Positions 43,057-52,804 are shown, counted from the first letter of the stretch. The stretch is 64,000 nt of DNA from Balneolaceae bacterium (GCA_017640665.1 JAEPQE010000003.1:1-64000); one strand, 5' to 3'. The notes: generated by a model not told the origin, from the letters alone. Made by a program: numbers and translations.

Positions 43057-44985
43057 ATGATATTGCCAAAACTGAAAACCGTACTTTTTATAGGGTTCTT
43101 TTTTCTAGTAGGCTTCGGGATAGAAGAAACCAAAGCGTTTCAGACTTTTCGTTCTATTTCTCTTTCATTAAGCTCACCCGATGGCTCTAATGATAATTCG
43201 AATAAGTTTTATTTTACGGGTATTTCAAGCGAGGGTCAGGATGGATTTGATGGTAGTAAGTTAAACTCACTGGGAGGCTCCCCAACCATAGCCTTTGTGC
43301 AGGATTTTGGAGGCGAGAAGGTACTTCTCACTCAAGATGCCAGAGCTCTGTATCCTGACACAATTCAAACTTATGAGCTGGAACTAAAAGACAAAAATGT
43401 AACGGGAAGCTACTCTTTAAGCTGGAACAACTTTGTGAGCATTCCTTCTTTGTGGGAGATTAGTCTAACGGATGTTGGAGTAGATTCTACGATTGATATG
43501 AGGGTTGAAAGTTCCTATTCCTTTTCACTTCCTGCTGCAGTAGATACTGTACGATTCCAAATTAAAATAAATCCTGTCAACTCTAACCGCGAGATTTCGG
43601 GTAATGCAGGATGGCGACTACTTTCTATTCCTAAAACAGGTGCAAAAGGTACTGATATTTCAGATGATGGAATTGGAGCTCAATTTACTTCAAATACAGA
43701 TAACGCTACAATCTATACCTATGATGATTCAGGTGTTTATGAAACAGTCTCTTCGGATGGAACAGTATTAACCGATGGCTATGGACTTGCAGTATATTTC
43801 TTCGATAACACAACGAATGGAAGTTCAGAGCTACCTGTTATGTTAGATGTAGCAGGAGATGAGGCCACATCAGATGTTACAATTAACTTGAATAAGTCGA
43901 TAATAAGCGGAGGCTTGAGTCATTATTTTACACTTGCCGGGAACCCATTTGCAAGTAACTATAATTTGAATTCTCTTTCTACTGATGCGGGTTCTTTACA
44001 GGATAACGTTCATTTTTGGAACAACGATACCGGCACGTACGAAATAGGAGACAGAACTTCAGATTTTATTGTTTCTCCATGGCAGGGTTTATGGTTAGAA
44101 GTAGAAAATGCTGGAACAGCTACAACAGCTACATTTCCTATTTCAGGAAAAACCAGTTCTGATACAACGGCCACTTATTTTTCAAAAGAATCAAAAAATA
44201 GGGGTGATCTTACTTTTACTCTATCTTCGGAAACTACAATTGATAAAGCGATCAGATTATCATTCAGAGAATACGCTTTATTAGGTATAGATAGGGCTGA
44301 GGCTTCAAAACTAATTCCTCTATCATCAACCTATGCTACTATGGCGTTCAAATCCAATAACAGGCTTAAATCCGTTGAATCACTTCCATATAATCTTACT
44401 GAAGAAGTGAAGCTTGATCTCGAAGAGCAACTTGTAGGTGTAAGCGGGGAATTTACTTTAGACTGGAAGGGATTTGAAACGATTCCCTCTGAATGGAAAA
44501 TAACTTTCCATGATTATGAAACCGGGGCTAATGTAGATATGCGTTTACAGGATAAATACGTATTTACTGCTTCAGCACTGGTTACAGAAAAAGTGAATCC
44601 GCTTTCTATATTAAACGGGCCGGCAGCAATCGCGCAAAAATCAAAATCTGCAGCGGCTCGTTTTGGAATTGTTATTACTCCGAACACTACTTCTGTGAGG
44701 AATGAAACTGATGAGGAACCTGCTAAATTTGCGCTGGAGCAAAACTATCCAAATCCATTCAATCCGAGCACAACAATAAATTATAGCATTGAAAACTCAG
44801 GCCAGGTTCAGATTACGGTCTATAACCTGATGGGACAAAAAGTAGCTGAACTGGTGAATGAAACGAAATCAGCGGGCAGCCATAATGTAACCTGGAATGC
44901 ATCCAGTGCGGCCAGTGGAATGTACTACTACCGTCTGGAATCAAATGGACAAACATTGACTCAAAAAATGAGTCTCATAAAATGA
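43057..44985 (+). CDS. T9SS-secreted cargo protein, paralog with rearranged modules
   Basis: A 642-residue protein with a signal peptide (hydrophobic residues 8-28) and a C-terminal T9SS type A tail at about 560-642 (FALEQNYPNPFNPST, GQKVAEL, GMYYYRL). Between them are module B (about 34-175, NKFYFTGISS, GFDGSKLNS), module A (about 180-385, GNAGWRLLSIP) and a second, more divergent module B (about 390-555, FTLDWKGFETIPSEW). The same A and B modules occur in the other order, A then B, in the first cargo protein at 40723. There is no lamin-tail-like domain. It is encoded 40 bases after the PID-CTERM-like gene. Ligand unknown. Confidence 0.85.
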   Translation: MILPKLKTVLFIGFFFLVGFGIEETKAFQTFRSISLSLSSPDGSNDNSNKFYFTGISSEGQDGFDGSKLNSLGGSPTIAFVQDFGGEKVLLTQDARALYPDTIQTYELELKDKNVTGSYSLSWNNFVSIPSLWEISLTDVGVDSTIDMRVESSYSFSLPAAVDTVRFQIKINPVNSNREISGNAGWRLLSIPKTGAKGTDISDDGIGAQFTSNTDNATIYTYDDSGVYETVSSDGTVLTDGYGLAVYFFDNTTNGSSELPVMLDVAGDEATSDVTINLNKSIISGGLSHYFTLAGNPFASNYNLNSLSTDAGSLQDNVHFWNNDTGTYEIGDRTSDFIVSPWQGLWLEVENAGTATTATFPISGKTSSDTTATYFSKESKNRGDLTFTLSSETTIDKAIRLSFREYALLGIDRAEASKLIPLSSTYATMAFKSNNRLKSVESLPYNLTEEVKLDLEEQLVGVSGEFTLDWKGFETIPSEWKITFHDYETGANVDMRLQDKYVFTASALVTEKVNPLSILNGPAAIAQKSKSAAARFGIVITPNTTSVRNETDEEPAKFALEQNYPNPFNPSTTINYSIENSGQVQITVYNLMGQKVAELVNETKSAGSHNVTWNASSAASGMYYYRLESNGQTLTQKMSLIK

Positions 44986-45328
44986 TTTAGCTTTCTACGG
45001 AAAGAACTTTTTGAGCTAGTGTTTTCCTGAAGCTAATAGCTAAATATTTTATATCCTGAGTCCTTTCTATTACTTTCTTTTGTGATTCCCCTTGAACATA
45101 TATACAAATCATACTCCGGTAAAAAGGTTTAAATGAACCCCAGTGATTATTTTGGTAGCCGATTTAACAGGAATCAGTCTGGATGATACCTCTCTAATTT
45201 AGAAGGAGCCATTCCCTCCGTATTACTTGCCTTGTTAGTTCAGGGAGTATTCGATTTAATTGAACACGGTACGTCAAATATTAAGTCAAACCCGAAAATC
45301 CGATACTAAAAATTAGTATCATCCACGC
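44986..45328. other. Intergenic region, 343 bases
   Basis: No gene is recognised. It is AT-rich on the right and ends in the perfect palindrome GATACTAA-AAA-TTAGTATC (45302-45320) just before the hydrolase start. No clear terminator follows the T9SS cargo gene on its left. Confidence 0.6.
45302..45320. promoter_or_regulatory. Perfect palindrome upstream of the alpha/beta hydrolase
   Basis: GATACTAA, loop AAA, TTAGTATC: eight perfect pairs, 8 bases before the ATG at 45329. It is a candidate operator or a start-site hairpin controlling the hydrolase, or a short hairpin in the leader RNA. Confidence 0.4.
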
Positions 45329-46138
45329 ATGAGCAAAACCCAAAAAACCATTGTTTCTACTACTGCCACATTAGCTGTTTTATATGTATTGGTTTGCATC
45401 TATTTCTATAGCATTCAGAATGCAATTCTGTTCAATCCAACAAAGCTGGATGAAGGTCATGCGTTCAATTATACATTCGATTTTGAGGAGCGATGGTTTG
45501 ATATTGAAGAAGGAGTACGTATTCACTCTATTCATGCTAAAGCTGATTCTTCTAAAGGATTGGTGATTTATTATCACGGAAATGGTGGAAGTGCAGATAC
45601 CAGTCCACAGAAGTTTGAGCTATTTCTGGAAAGCGGATATGATGTGCTTTATCCGGATTACCGTGAATATGGACTAAGTACGGGTGACCTTCGGAATGAA
45701 GATGATTTGGTGGGCGATATGAAGGTGGTTTATCAGCAGATGCTGGAAGAGTATGATGAAAAAAATATTATTGTATTGGGATATTCGCTGGGCTCGGGAG
45801 TAGCTGCATTAGTCGCGGCAGAAAATAACCCCAGGGAGTTGATTATCTGGACACCTTACTATAGCATGGTGGATATGAAAAATGCTGAATATTGGTTTCT
45901 GCCTACCTTTCTTGTTCGCTATCCGCTTCGTACCGATCTGGCTTTACCTAAGATTGATGAACCTATCACTATTTTTTATGCAGAAGAAGATACTCGTCTT
46001 CCTGTAGAGCGTGGGATTAAACTCAATCAGTTTCTGGATGGAAACGATGAATATATTATGCTTGAAGGTCAGGGGCATAACGGGGTTTTTCATAATCCAA
46101 AGCTTCAGGAGAAAATGAAAGAAATTTTAGCGAGGTGA
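45329..46138 (+). CDS. Membrane-anchored alpha/beta hydrolase (BEM46-like)
   Basis: A 269-residue protein with one N-terminal membrane segment (about residues 8-30). The fold contains YYHGNGGSAD, DYREYGLSTG, nucleophile Ser153 in GYSLGSGVA, an acidic motif in FYAEEDTRLP, and the histidine in GQGHNGVFHN. This matches the BEM46/ABHD13-like group of serine hydrolases, whose substrates are mostly unknown. It is followed 7 bases later by the Tat-exported oxidoreductase gene, and RmuC comes next, so the three may be cotranscribed. Confidence 0.85.
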   Translation: MSKTQKTIVSTTATLAVLYVLVCIYFYSIQNAILFNPTKLDEGHAFNYTFDFEERWFDIEEGVRIHSIHAKADSSKGLVIYYHGNGGSADTSPQKFELFLESGYDVLYPDYREYGLSTGDLRNEDDLVGDMKVVYQQMLEEYDEKNIIVLGYSLGSGVAALVAAENNPRELIIWTPYYSMVDMKNAEYWFLPTFLVRYPLRTDLALPKIDEPITIFYAEEDTRLPVERGIKLNQFLDGNDEYIMLEGQGHNGVFHNPKLQEKMKEILAR

Positions 46139-46145
46139 TGACATT

Positions 46146-47273
46146 ATGAATAAAAAGACAATGCCTTTACCACTTACCAGAAGAAACTTCCTTGGAAAAA
46201 CAACGAAAGGGTTATGCGCTGCAGTTACGCTGCCGTTTCTTTCGCCTTCTGATTTATTCGGTGGTTTAAATAAGGAAGAGAAACTTGGCATTGCTCTCGT
46301 TGGACTTGGAAGCTATGCGATGGGGCAATTGGCACCGGCACTTAAAGAAACCAAGAACTGCGAACTGACAGCTTTAGTTACAGGAACTCCGGCAAAAGCA
46401 GAGCGCTATGGAAAGGAATATAATATCCCGGATTCACATATCTATAATTACGAGAATTTTGATGGTATCGCGAATAATCCTGATGTGGATATTGTGTATG
46501 TAGTGCTTCCTAACTCCATGCATGCTGAATATACTATCCGTGCTGCTAATGCCGGAAAGCATGTGATTTGTGAAAAGCCCATGGCGGTAAGTGTAGAAGA
46601 ATGTGAGCAGATGATTACTGCCTGCAAAGCAAATAATGTGACTTTGAATATTGGATATCGCCTCCATTTTGAACCTTGTAATCAAGCGATAGTAGCGCAT
46701 ACCAAAAGTGGAAAAAATGGAAAGCCTAAGTATATAAATGCGGAGTTTGGTTTTACGATTGGAGATCCAAATCAGTGGCGGCTTAAACATGCATTAGCAG
46801 GTGGTGGAGCGATGATGGATGTGGGTATTTATTGCATTCAGGCAGCCAGATATTCCACCCAGGAAGAACCCGTTGCTGTAATAGCACAAGAGTATAAAAC
46901 CGATCCGGTTAAATTTGCTGATGTTGATGAAACCATCATCTGGCAGATGGAATTCCCAAGTGGTGCGGTAGCAAACTGTACGACTACCTATAATTTCAGG
47001 ACGGAACGATTACAGGTGAGTTATGAACAGGGGAGTCTTAGGGCCAACCTTTCCCCGGCTTATGGTTATGGAGGAATCAGAGGAAACCTGGGCAGAGAAG
47101 CCCTGAACTTCGGTAATCCAAACCAGCAAGCACTTCAAATGGATGCAATGGCCGCATCCATTGTGGCTGGAACAACGCTTACTACAAGTGGAGAAGAAGG
47201 CCTTCGGGATGCAAAAATAATTGAAGCGATTTATAAATCAATCGCACAGAATTCAGCTCGGATTGAGCTTTGA
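46146..47273 (+). CDS. Tat-exported Gfo/Idh/MocA family oxidoreductase
   Basis: A 375-residue protein. The N-terminus carries a twin-arginine signal, TRRNFLGK, followed by a hydrophobic stretch (about 21-38). The Rossmann fold shows ALVGLGSYAMGQLAPAL and the conserved EKPMAVSVEEC, with a C-terminal alpha/beta domain containing GGGAMMDVGIYCIQAARY. Members such as glucose-fructose oxidoreductase carry bound NADP and work in the periplasm on sugars. The substrate is unknown. It follows the hydrolase gene by 7 bases and precedes rmuC by 12 bases. Confidence 0.9.
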   Translation: MNKKTMPLPLTRRNFLGKTTKGLCAAVTLPFLSPSDLFGGLNKEEKLGIALVGLGSYAMGQLAPALKETKNCELTALVTGTPAKAERYGKEYNIPDSHIYNYENFDGIANNPDVDIVYVVLPNSMHAEYTIRAANAGKHVICEKPMAVSVEECEQMITACKANNVTLNIGYRLHFEPCNQAIVAHTKSGKNGKPKYINAEFGFTIGDPNQWRLKHALAGGGAMMDVGIYCIQAARYSTQEEPVAVIAQEYKTDPVKFADVDETIIWQMEFPSGAVANCTTTYNFRTERLQVSYEQGSLRANLSPAYGYGGIRGNLGREALNFGNPNQQALQMDAMAASIVAGTTLTTSGEEGLRDAKIIEAIYKSIAQNSARIEL

Positions 47274-47285
47274 AATAGGAAAAGA

Positions 47286-48593
47286 ATGGATACTACTACA
47301 GCAATAATTGCACTTATTATTGGCGGAATAGCCGGTTTTCTAATAGCTCACTTTAAGTCGAAGTCAGAGACTTCAAGGCTGGAAGAGCGAAATGCCAATT
47401 TGGAGAAACAGGCAGAAGAAACAGAATCGAAGCTGGATCAAATCACCAAAGAAAAAGAAGAAGAACTAAAAACAGAGAGGGAAGAGAAGGCTAATCTTGA
47501 CAGACAGCTTGCCGGTCTAAAAGCGGAATATTCTTCGTTGCAGGAAAAACTCTCAGATCAGAAAGAAGAGCTTGCCGGGATGCAGGAACAATTAAAGGTG
47601 CAGTTCGAAAATCTTGCGAATAAAATTCTGGACGAAAAGGCAGAGAAATTCACCAAGCAAAACCGCGAGAATCTGGATCAGTTATTGAATCCATTAGGAT
47701 TGAAACTGGAAGAGTTTAAGAAGAAGGTGGAGGAGACGTACAACGATGAAAATCGACAACGCGCTACCTTAAAAGAGCAAATCAAACAGATGGCCGAACT
47801 CAACCAGAAGATGAGTGACGATGCAAAGAGTCTTACCAAAGCTTTGAAAGGAGATTCAAAGGCGCAAGGGAATTGGGGGGAAGTGATCCTCGAAAGAATC
47901 CTGGAGCGTTCTGGTTTAAGTAAGGGTCGGGAGTATGAAGTTCAACAAAGTGCGACTACTGAAGAGGGCAGAAGGCTGCAACCCGATGTAGTAGTTCACC
48001 TTCCCGATGAGAAATACCTGATTATTGATTCAAAGGTATCACTTACTGCCTATGAACGGTTCGCATCCAGTGACGATAACGCAGAGGCTGAATCTGCTAT
48101 CAAGCAACATGTGGCATCATTGAGAGCGCATGTGAAGGGGTTGAGTGCGAAGAATTATCAACAGATTCATGGAGACCGAAGTCCGGATTTCGTGCTCTTG
48201 TTCGTTCCGATCGAACCTGCATTCGGAATCGCATTACAGTCTGACCCGAATCTCTATTATGAAGCTTTCGATCGAAATATCGTGATTGTAAGTCCTTCTA
48301 CTTTGCTTGCTACTCTTGCTACTATTGATAGTGTCTGGAAGCAGGAATATCAGAACAAAAACGCACTCGAAATTGCCCAACGAGGCGGAGCTTTATATGA
48401 TAAGTTTGTGCTCTTTGTAGAAAGTATGGAGCAGATCGGAGATCGTATCCAGCAGACCCAAAGAAGCTATGAAGAAGCTAAAACCCGTCTTTCTGAAGGA
48501 TCGGGGAATTTAGTCCGCCAGGCAGAGATGCTAAAAGAATTGGGAGCGAAGGCATCGAAGAAACTACCGGATTCGTTTACAGGAAACGAGTAA
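47286..48593 (+). CDS. rmuC: DNA recombination protein RmuC
   Basis: A 435-residue protein with an N-terminal membrane helix (about 3-22), a coiled coil of about 90 residues (25-115), and the RmuC nuclease-like domain (130-400) marked by QGNWGEVILERILERSGL, PDVVVHLPDEKYLIIDSKVSL and SPDFVLLFVPIEPAF. RmuC limits inversions and slippage at inverted repeats in E. coli. The gene is last in the forward unit with the hydrolase and oxidoreductase, and palindromic repeats lie just downstream. Confidence 0.93.
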   Translation: MDTTTAIIALIIGGIAGFLIAHFKSKSETSRLEERNANLEKQAEETESKLDQITKEKEEELKTEREEKANLDRQLAGLKAEYSSLQEKLSDQKEELAGMQEQLKVQFENLANKILDEKAEKFTKQNRENLDQLLNPLGLKLEEFKKKVEETYNDENRQRATLKEQIKQMAELNQKMSDDAKSLTKALKGDSKAQGNWGEVILERILERSGLSKGREYEVQQSATTEEGRRLQPDVVVHLPDEKYLIIDSKVSLTAYERFASSDDNAEAESAIKQHVASLRAHVKGLSAKNYQQIHGDRSPDFVLLFVPIEPAFGIALQSDPNLYYEAFDRNIVIVSPSTLLATLATIDSVWKQEYQNKNALEIAQRGGALYDKFVLFVESMEQIGDRIQQTQRSYEEAKTRLSEGSGNLVRQAEMLKELGAKASKKLPDSFTGNE

Positions 48594-48605
48594 ACTAAAT
48601 TCGTG

Positions 48606-48626
48606 ATCCTGAACTGGTTTCAGGAT
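48606..48626. repeat. Dispersed palindrome ATCCTGAA-N5-TTCAGGAT, copy 1
   Basis: Arms at 48606-48613 and 48619-48626 are perfect, loop CTGGT. The same arms recur at 55326-55346 and 58861-58881. Confidence 0.7.
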
Positions 48627-48685
48627 ATTAAGATAAACCTTTGTTCTTCACCGTCGATAAAACCAGTATTCCTTTCTCTATGAAG

Positions 48686-48706
48686 ATCCCGGATCAAGTC
48701 CGGGAT
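48686..48706. repeat. Dispersed palindrome, GC-rich variant
   Basis: ATCCCGGA at 48686-48693, loop TCAAG, and TCCGGGAT at 48699-48706 pair perfectly. The loop is the reverse complement of the CTTGA loop of the copy at 58861-58881, so it can be read as a member of the same family in the opposite direction. Confidence 0.6.
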
Positions 48707-48776
48707 GACGTCTTTAATTTAGATTCTTCGCTTTTACTCAGAATGCTCAGTAATTCGATTAATGAACAATAAGTCA

Positions 48777-51404
48777 TTAACCATCACTTCTTAAACTTTG
48801 TACCGGATCAGCTAATGCACTTTTGATAGATTGCCAGCTTACAGTGAAAATGGTAATTAGTAATGCAATCCCGCCCGCAATTAAAAAGAGGGAAAAATCC
48901 GGCGAAATCCTATATGCAAATTGTTCCAGCCAGTTTTCTACGGCCCACCAGGCGATCGGGAATGATAGCCCGATTGCGACTAGTACCAGAATCATGAAAT
49001 CTTTCGAAACAGTAAGAGTGAGCGAAGAAACAGAAGCACCGAGAACTTTTCGTATCCCAATCTCTTTAGTTTTTTGCTGAGCTGCAAAAGTTGCAAGTCC
49101 GTATAAGCCAAGGCAGGCAATAAATATGGCTAAAAAACTAAAGATAAGAAGGATATTTCCAGTCCGTTCGAAGTTAGCATATTGAGCATTGAACGATTCA
49201 TCGAGGAAAAAATAATCAAAGGCTTTATCAGGAAATAAGTTTCCCCAGGAAGCCTGAACCTGATTCAATGCAGTCGGGATATCTCCTGAATTTAACCGAA
49301 TAGTAATGGTTGAAAGTGCCTGATCGATGATGTTGAGAACTAATGGCTCGGTTTCCTGATCAGCAGATTGAAAATTAAAATCCTTAAACACACCAATAAT
49401 CTCAGCAGTAAAACCCCCGGCTCCGGATTGTAATACATTTCCAATAGCCTCGTCTGGGGTTGACCAGCCAAAAGATTTCACAGCTGCTTCATTGATAATA
49501 AAGGTTCCGTAAAGATCGCTCCCCCGGTCGGCAGAAAAGTCGCGTCCTGCTATAATTTCAAGACCGTAAGTTTCATCAAAATCATAGTCAACAAACAGAT
49601 GATACATAGATTGCGTCATATCATTCTCTTCCCGGTCAATACGGATGGCAAAGTTGGAAACTCCCTGTCCCGGAACAGAAGAAGAGAGGGTAACGTGTTC
49701 AACAGCAGCAAGCGAGCCGAACTCGTTCTTTATTTGGTCGTGCATTTCTTCAAGTTCAAATCCACCCCGGATTGGTAGTACCAGCATTTGTTCCGTTTCA
49801 AAACCCAACTCCTTATTCATCATGTGCTGTAACTGTTTGAACACGGTTAGAGTGCCAATTATGAGTACTACCGAAATTGAGAATTGTCCAACCACCATCG
49901 CCTTTCTAAGTACAACACCTCTGCTATTTTTTCCACCACTTTTAAACATACCCATTGGGTTGAAGGAGGAAAGTACAAGTGCAGGGTAAAATCCTGCTAA
50001 CAATCCTACGAATAGCGAAAAACTTACAATGCCCAAAATTATTTGAGGACTGAGCAGAATAAACGGACTGAAATTTACTCCCACTAGCTGGTTATACCAG
50101 GGTAGGGTAATTACAAATATGATAAGAGCAATAAGAGAAGAAATAGTACTGAGAAGTAAGGCCTCACCCATATGTTGTTGAATTAGTGAAAGGCGATTAG
50201 CTCCCATCACTTTTCTCATACCTACTTCTTTAGCTCTTTTTTCTGCCCGAGCAGTAGATAAATTCACAAAGTTGAGAATAGCAATAATCAGAATCATCAA
50301 GCCGATAATGCTAAATATATATACGGTAGTTAAGCTTCCGTTTGGTTTAGCTTCATAGCCATAATCAGAATGCAAATGTATTTCGCTGATGGGCTGTAGA
50401 TTATATTTATAGTCCTGTTTTTGTGCTTCCAGATCCATAGGTACATACTCATAGGCCAAACCCGCAATCCCTTTAGCAAAGGCTTCTGTGTCTGCATCAG
50501 CATGAAGTTTAACATAAGTCGGAAACATAGTCGAATGCCAGTTATCAATTGCCCCCCAATCCCCTAACGAGGTCCACGAAAGCAACATATTGAAGTCATG
50601 ATGCGTATTTCCGGGTACGTCTTCCATAACTCCTGTAACTTCATATTCTGAATCATTAATAGACAAAATCTGTCCTGTTGCAGGAGTATCACCAAAATAT
50701 TTGGAAGCTGTTTTGGAAGAAAGAACTACTGTATTGGGATTAACAAGTGCAGATGAAGCATCGCCATCAAGCATATCTACTGTAAAAAACTCAAAAAAGG
50801 AACCTTCAGCATTGTATACATTTTCTTCGTAGAAGTTTTGATTGTTGGGAGTTTTCACAAGCCGTGTAGATCGCTGCCAAAGTCTCAACGTATTTTCTAC
50901 AGCTGGAAAATCCTTCTCAAGTGTGGGAGCAATAGTACCTGCTACACTGCTGAACTTCCGGGTATTTCCCTCACTGCTGATTTCCATAGGAATACGATAG
51001 ATTTGCTCGTAGTTGTCCTGCCAGGTGTCGAAGCTAAGTTCATACTGAACAAAAAGAGCTATCATGAGGAAGGAGACCAGACCGATTGCAAGCCCCCCAA
51101 TATTTAAAAAGCTGGTAGAAGCCTGACGTTTAAGATTTCGGAATGCAACTTTTAAATAGTGATTAAACATAACAAAATGGGCTTGTTGGTGAGAATTTTC
51201 AGGTGATTTTCGGTTTAAGGCATATAGTCGGATAGAGGTAATGGCTTCCCAGGTCAGTTTGATACCTGCTTTGGTTTTTCCCTCTGCATACAATCTGCTT
51301 TGATATATTTCTTCCAAATCTCCGCTTACTTCTTCATACAGAAAATCGGGGCAGGTATAGTTAAGCAGCCAGAATCCGAATTTCTTAAGTGTATCTTCTT
51401 TCAT
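48777..51404 (-). CDS. ABC transporter permease (FtsX/MacB type) with prefix domain
   Basis: An 875-residue inner-membrane protein. The first 80 residues form a soluble prefix segment (ending YALNRKS) before the MacB-type permease, with its first membrane helix near residue 100 (FLNIGGLAIGLVSFLMIALF), a large periplasmic domain, then membrane helices, a second FtsX-like half and LASFNPMGMFKSG- and KTKEIGIRKVLGAS-type coupling motifs. This layout is the permease-prefix-domain transporter family. It may export lipids, peptides or signals. No ATPase is next to it. The PadR regulator is upstream by 7 bases and likely senses its cargo. Confidence 0.88.
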   Translation of the reverse strand: MKEDTLKKFGFWLLNYTCPDFLYEEVSGDLEEIYQSRLYAEGKTKAGIKLTWEAITSIRLYALNRKSPENSHQQAHFVMFNHYLKVAFRNLKRQASTSFLNIGGLAIGLVSFLMIALFVQYELSFDTWQDNYEQIYRIPMEISSEGNTRKFSSVAGTIAPTLEKDFPAVENTLRLWQRSTRLVKTPNNQNFYEENVYNAEGSFFEFFTVDMLDGDASSALVNPNTVVLSSKTASKYFGDTPATGQILSINDSEYEVTGVMEDVPGNTHHDFNMLLSWTSLGDWGAIDNWHSTMFPTYVKLHADADTEAFAKGIAGLAYEYVPMDLEAQKQDYKYNLQPISEIHLHSDYGYEAKPNGSLTTVYIFSIIGLMILIIAILNFVNLSTARAEKRAKEVGMRKVMGANRLSLIQQHMGEALLLSTISSLIALIIFVITLPWYNQLVGVNFSPFILLSPQIILGIVSFSLFVGLLAGFYPALVLSSFNPMGMFKSGGKNSRGVVLRKAMVVGQFSISVVLIIGTLTVFKQLQHMMNKELGFETEQMLVLPIRGGFELEEMHDQIKNEFGSLAAVEHVTLSSSVPGQGVSNFAIRIDREENDMTQSMYHLFVDYDFDETYGLEIIAGRDFSADRGSDLYGTFIINEAAVKSFGWSTPDEAIGNVLQSGAGGFTAEIIGVFKDFNFQSADQETEPLVLNIIDQALSTITIRLNSGDIPTALNQVQASWGNLFPDKAFDYFFLDESFNAQYANFERTGNILLIFSFLAIFIACLGLYGLATFAAQQKTKEIGIRKVLGASVSSLTLTVSKDFMILVLVAIGLSFPIAWWAVENWLEQFAYRISPDFSLFLIAGGIALLITIFTVSWQSIKSALADPVQSLRSDG

Positions 51405-51411
51405 GACGAAG

Positions 51412-51750
51412 CTAGTTTTGGAATTGAGGAATTAGATTCCAGAAATGAGTGCGTAGTTGTCTGGCCTCACGCAATGCATCAAAACCGAGGTTTGTAGGCT
51501 TGAAGTACCGCTTTCGACGACCACCACGCTCGGCTGTTGCTCCACCCATTTCAGACTTCAGAAATCCCTTTTCTTCCAGGCGGTGGAGGGTAGTATGGAT
51601 GGAACTAATATTAAGTGACCTACCCGATTGAGTTTCAATTTCATCTTTAATGATTACCGCATAGGCTTCATCTGAAATAGAGGCCGTAGCCAGTAATACC
51701 AATTCTTCCAATGCTCCAAGATCAGTTCCTTTCATAACCAGATATTTCAT
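51412..51750 (-). CDS. PadR-family transcriptional regulator
   Basis: A 112-residue winged helix regulator: LEELVLLATASISDEAYAV, SLNISSIHTTLHRLEEKGFLKSE, and RGGRRKRYFKPTNLGFDAL are typical of PadR. It precedes the ABC permease gene by 7 bases on the same strand, and this pairing is common in Bacteroidota; it probably represses the unit. The operator is not identified. Confidence 0.9.
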   Translation of the reverse strand: MKYLVMKGTDLGALEELVLLATASISDEAYAVIIKDEIETQSGRSLNISSIHTTLHRLEEKGFLKSEMGGATAERGGRRKRYFKPTNLGFDALREARQLRTHFWNLIPQFQN

Positions 51751-51827
51751 TCATAATTGTAAAACTAATTATAAACGGAATACTCAGATAAATCAAAAAG
51801 GTTACAAGAGGTAGAAAAAAATAAAGA

Positions 51828-52709
51828 TTAGCGATTAATCATCAACGAATTCAGTATATAAAACCCCTTCAGTACCGGCTGATTCATTCCTATTGACGGT
51901 ACTAAGTCTTTCTCCATCTCTGAATAAGAAATCTCTTTATCGACAGAAAAACTGAATTCCTTCAGCAATTCAATAAATGCAGCCCGGTTCAGTGGAAGCT
52001 TTAATGATTCTCCAACTAAGCTCACCCCGCTGGTAAAAGAGAAGCGATGAAACCAATTCAGTTCATCTAAAGAGAAGAAGGTGGTAAGAAGTTGATTCTG
52101 ATAATTCAGTGATCGGATGTTTTTTAGGATTTCTTTACTTGTTTCGAGCGGGAGATAATCGAAGAAGCCTTCGCCGATAAAGAGCGTTTTTTTAGTAGAA
52201 TCGAAGGTTTCTATTTCGTTGAGGCTTTCAGCTAGAGTTTTCTTCTCGAAACCCACTGATTTGAAATGGAGTTGATCACTTTCATATCCACTAGCGTTAA
52301 TGAATTTCTGCTTTTCATGGATCATGAATTCCACATCCAGTTCAAAGGATGAAATCCCTTTTGAGGAAGCATAAGCTCCAAGGTGATCGAAACCGGCACC
52401 CATACTTACGACTTGCTCGATTCCATCTTTCAGAGCCTCATCAACAAGCTTAGTCATATAATATTTACGACAGATAATGTGCATCAAGTCGCCGGGTAAT
52501 AACAACTCTTCCGACCAGATAAAGAATTTTCGAAGAAGGTGAGAGTTAAGTGAGTTTTGATACCAACTCAAATGACTGGGAAGAAAACCGATCATATTCT
52601 TGTAGAAATCGAGTACAAAAGGGTCGAATTTTTTTGCGATTTCAGGAAACTTTGTGAGCCCATAAAATTTCACTACGATATACGCTGCGGTGTGTGAGAT
52701 TTTAGGCAT
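51828..52709 (-). CDS. SAM-dependent methyltransferase, leucine carboxyl methyltransferase-like
   Basis: A 293-residue protein of the PPM1/LCMT fold. QVVSMGAGFDHLGAYASS provides the SAM-binding loop, SFELDVEF and LFIGEGFFDYLP the following motifs, and a family-typical pattern of strands follows. The family modifies carboxyl groups, but many bacterial members act on small molecules. No neighbours on the same strand are close enough to define a pathway (118 bases to the PadR gene). Confidence 0.8.
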   Translation of the reverse strand: MPKISHTAAYIVVKFYGLTKFPEIAKKFDPFVLDFYKNMIGFLPSHLSWYQNSLNSHLLRKFFIWSEELLLPGDLMHIICRKYYMTKLVDEALKDGIEQVVSMGAGFDHLGAYASSKGISSFELDVEFMIHEKQKFINASGYESDQLHFKSVGFEKKTLAESLNEIETFDSTKKTLFIGEGFFDYLPLETSKEILKNIRSLNYQNQLLTTFFSLDELNWFHRFSFTSGVSLVGESLKLPLNRAAFIELLKEFSFSVDKEISYSEMEKDLVPSIGMNQPVLKGFYILNSLMINR

Positions 52710-52785
52710 TTTGACTCACACCTTTGTTTCTTCTCTTCGGGAGAGGAAGATTTTTTAAATAATTTTGAAACTTAATCAAGGAGCT

Positions 52786-52804
52786 TCCCCTCCACCAGAG
52801 GGGA
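52786..52804. repeat. Dispersed palindrome TCCCCTC-N5-GAGGGGA, copy 1
   Basis: Perfect seven-base arms with loop CACCA, in an intergenic gap. The same arms recur at 58915-58932. Confidence 0.6.
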
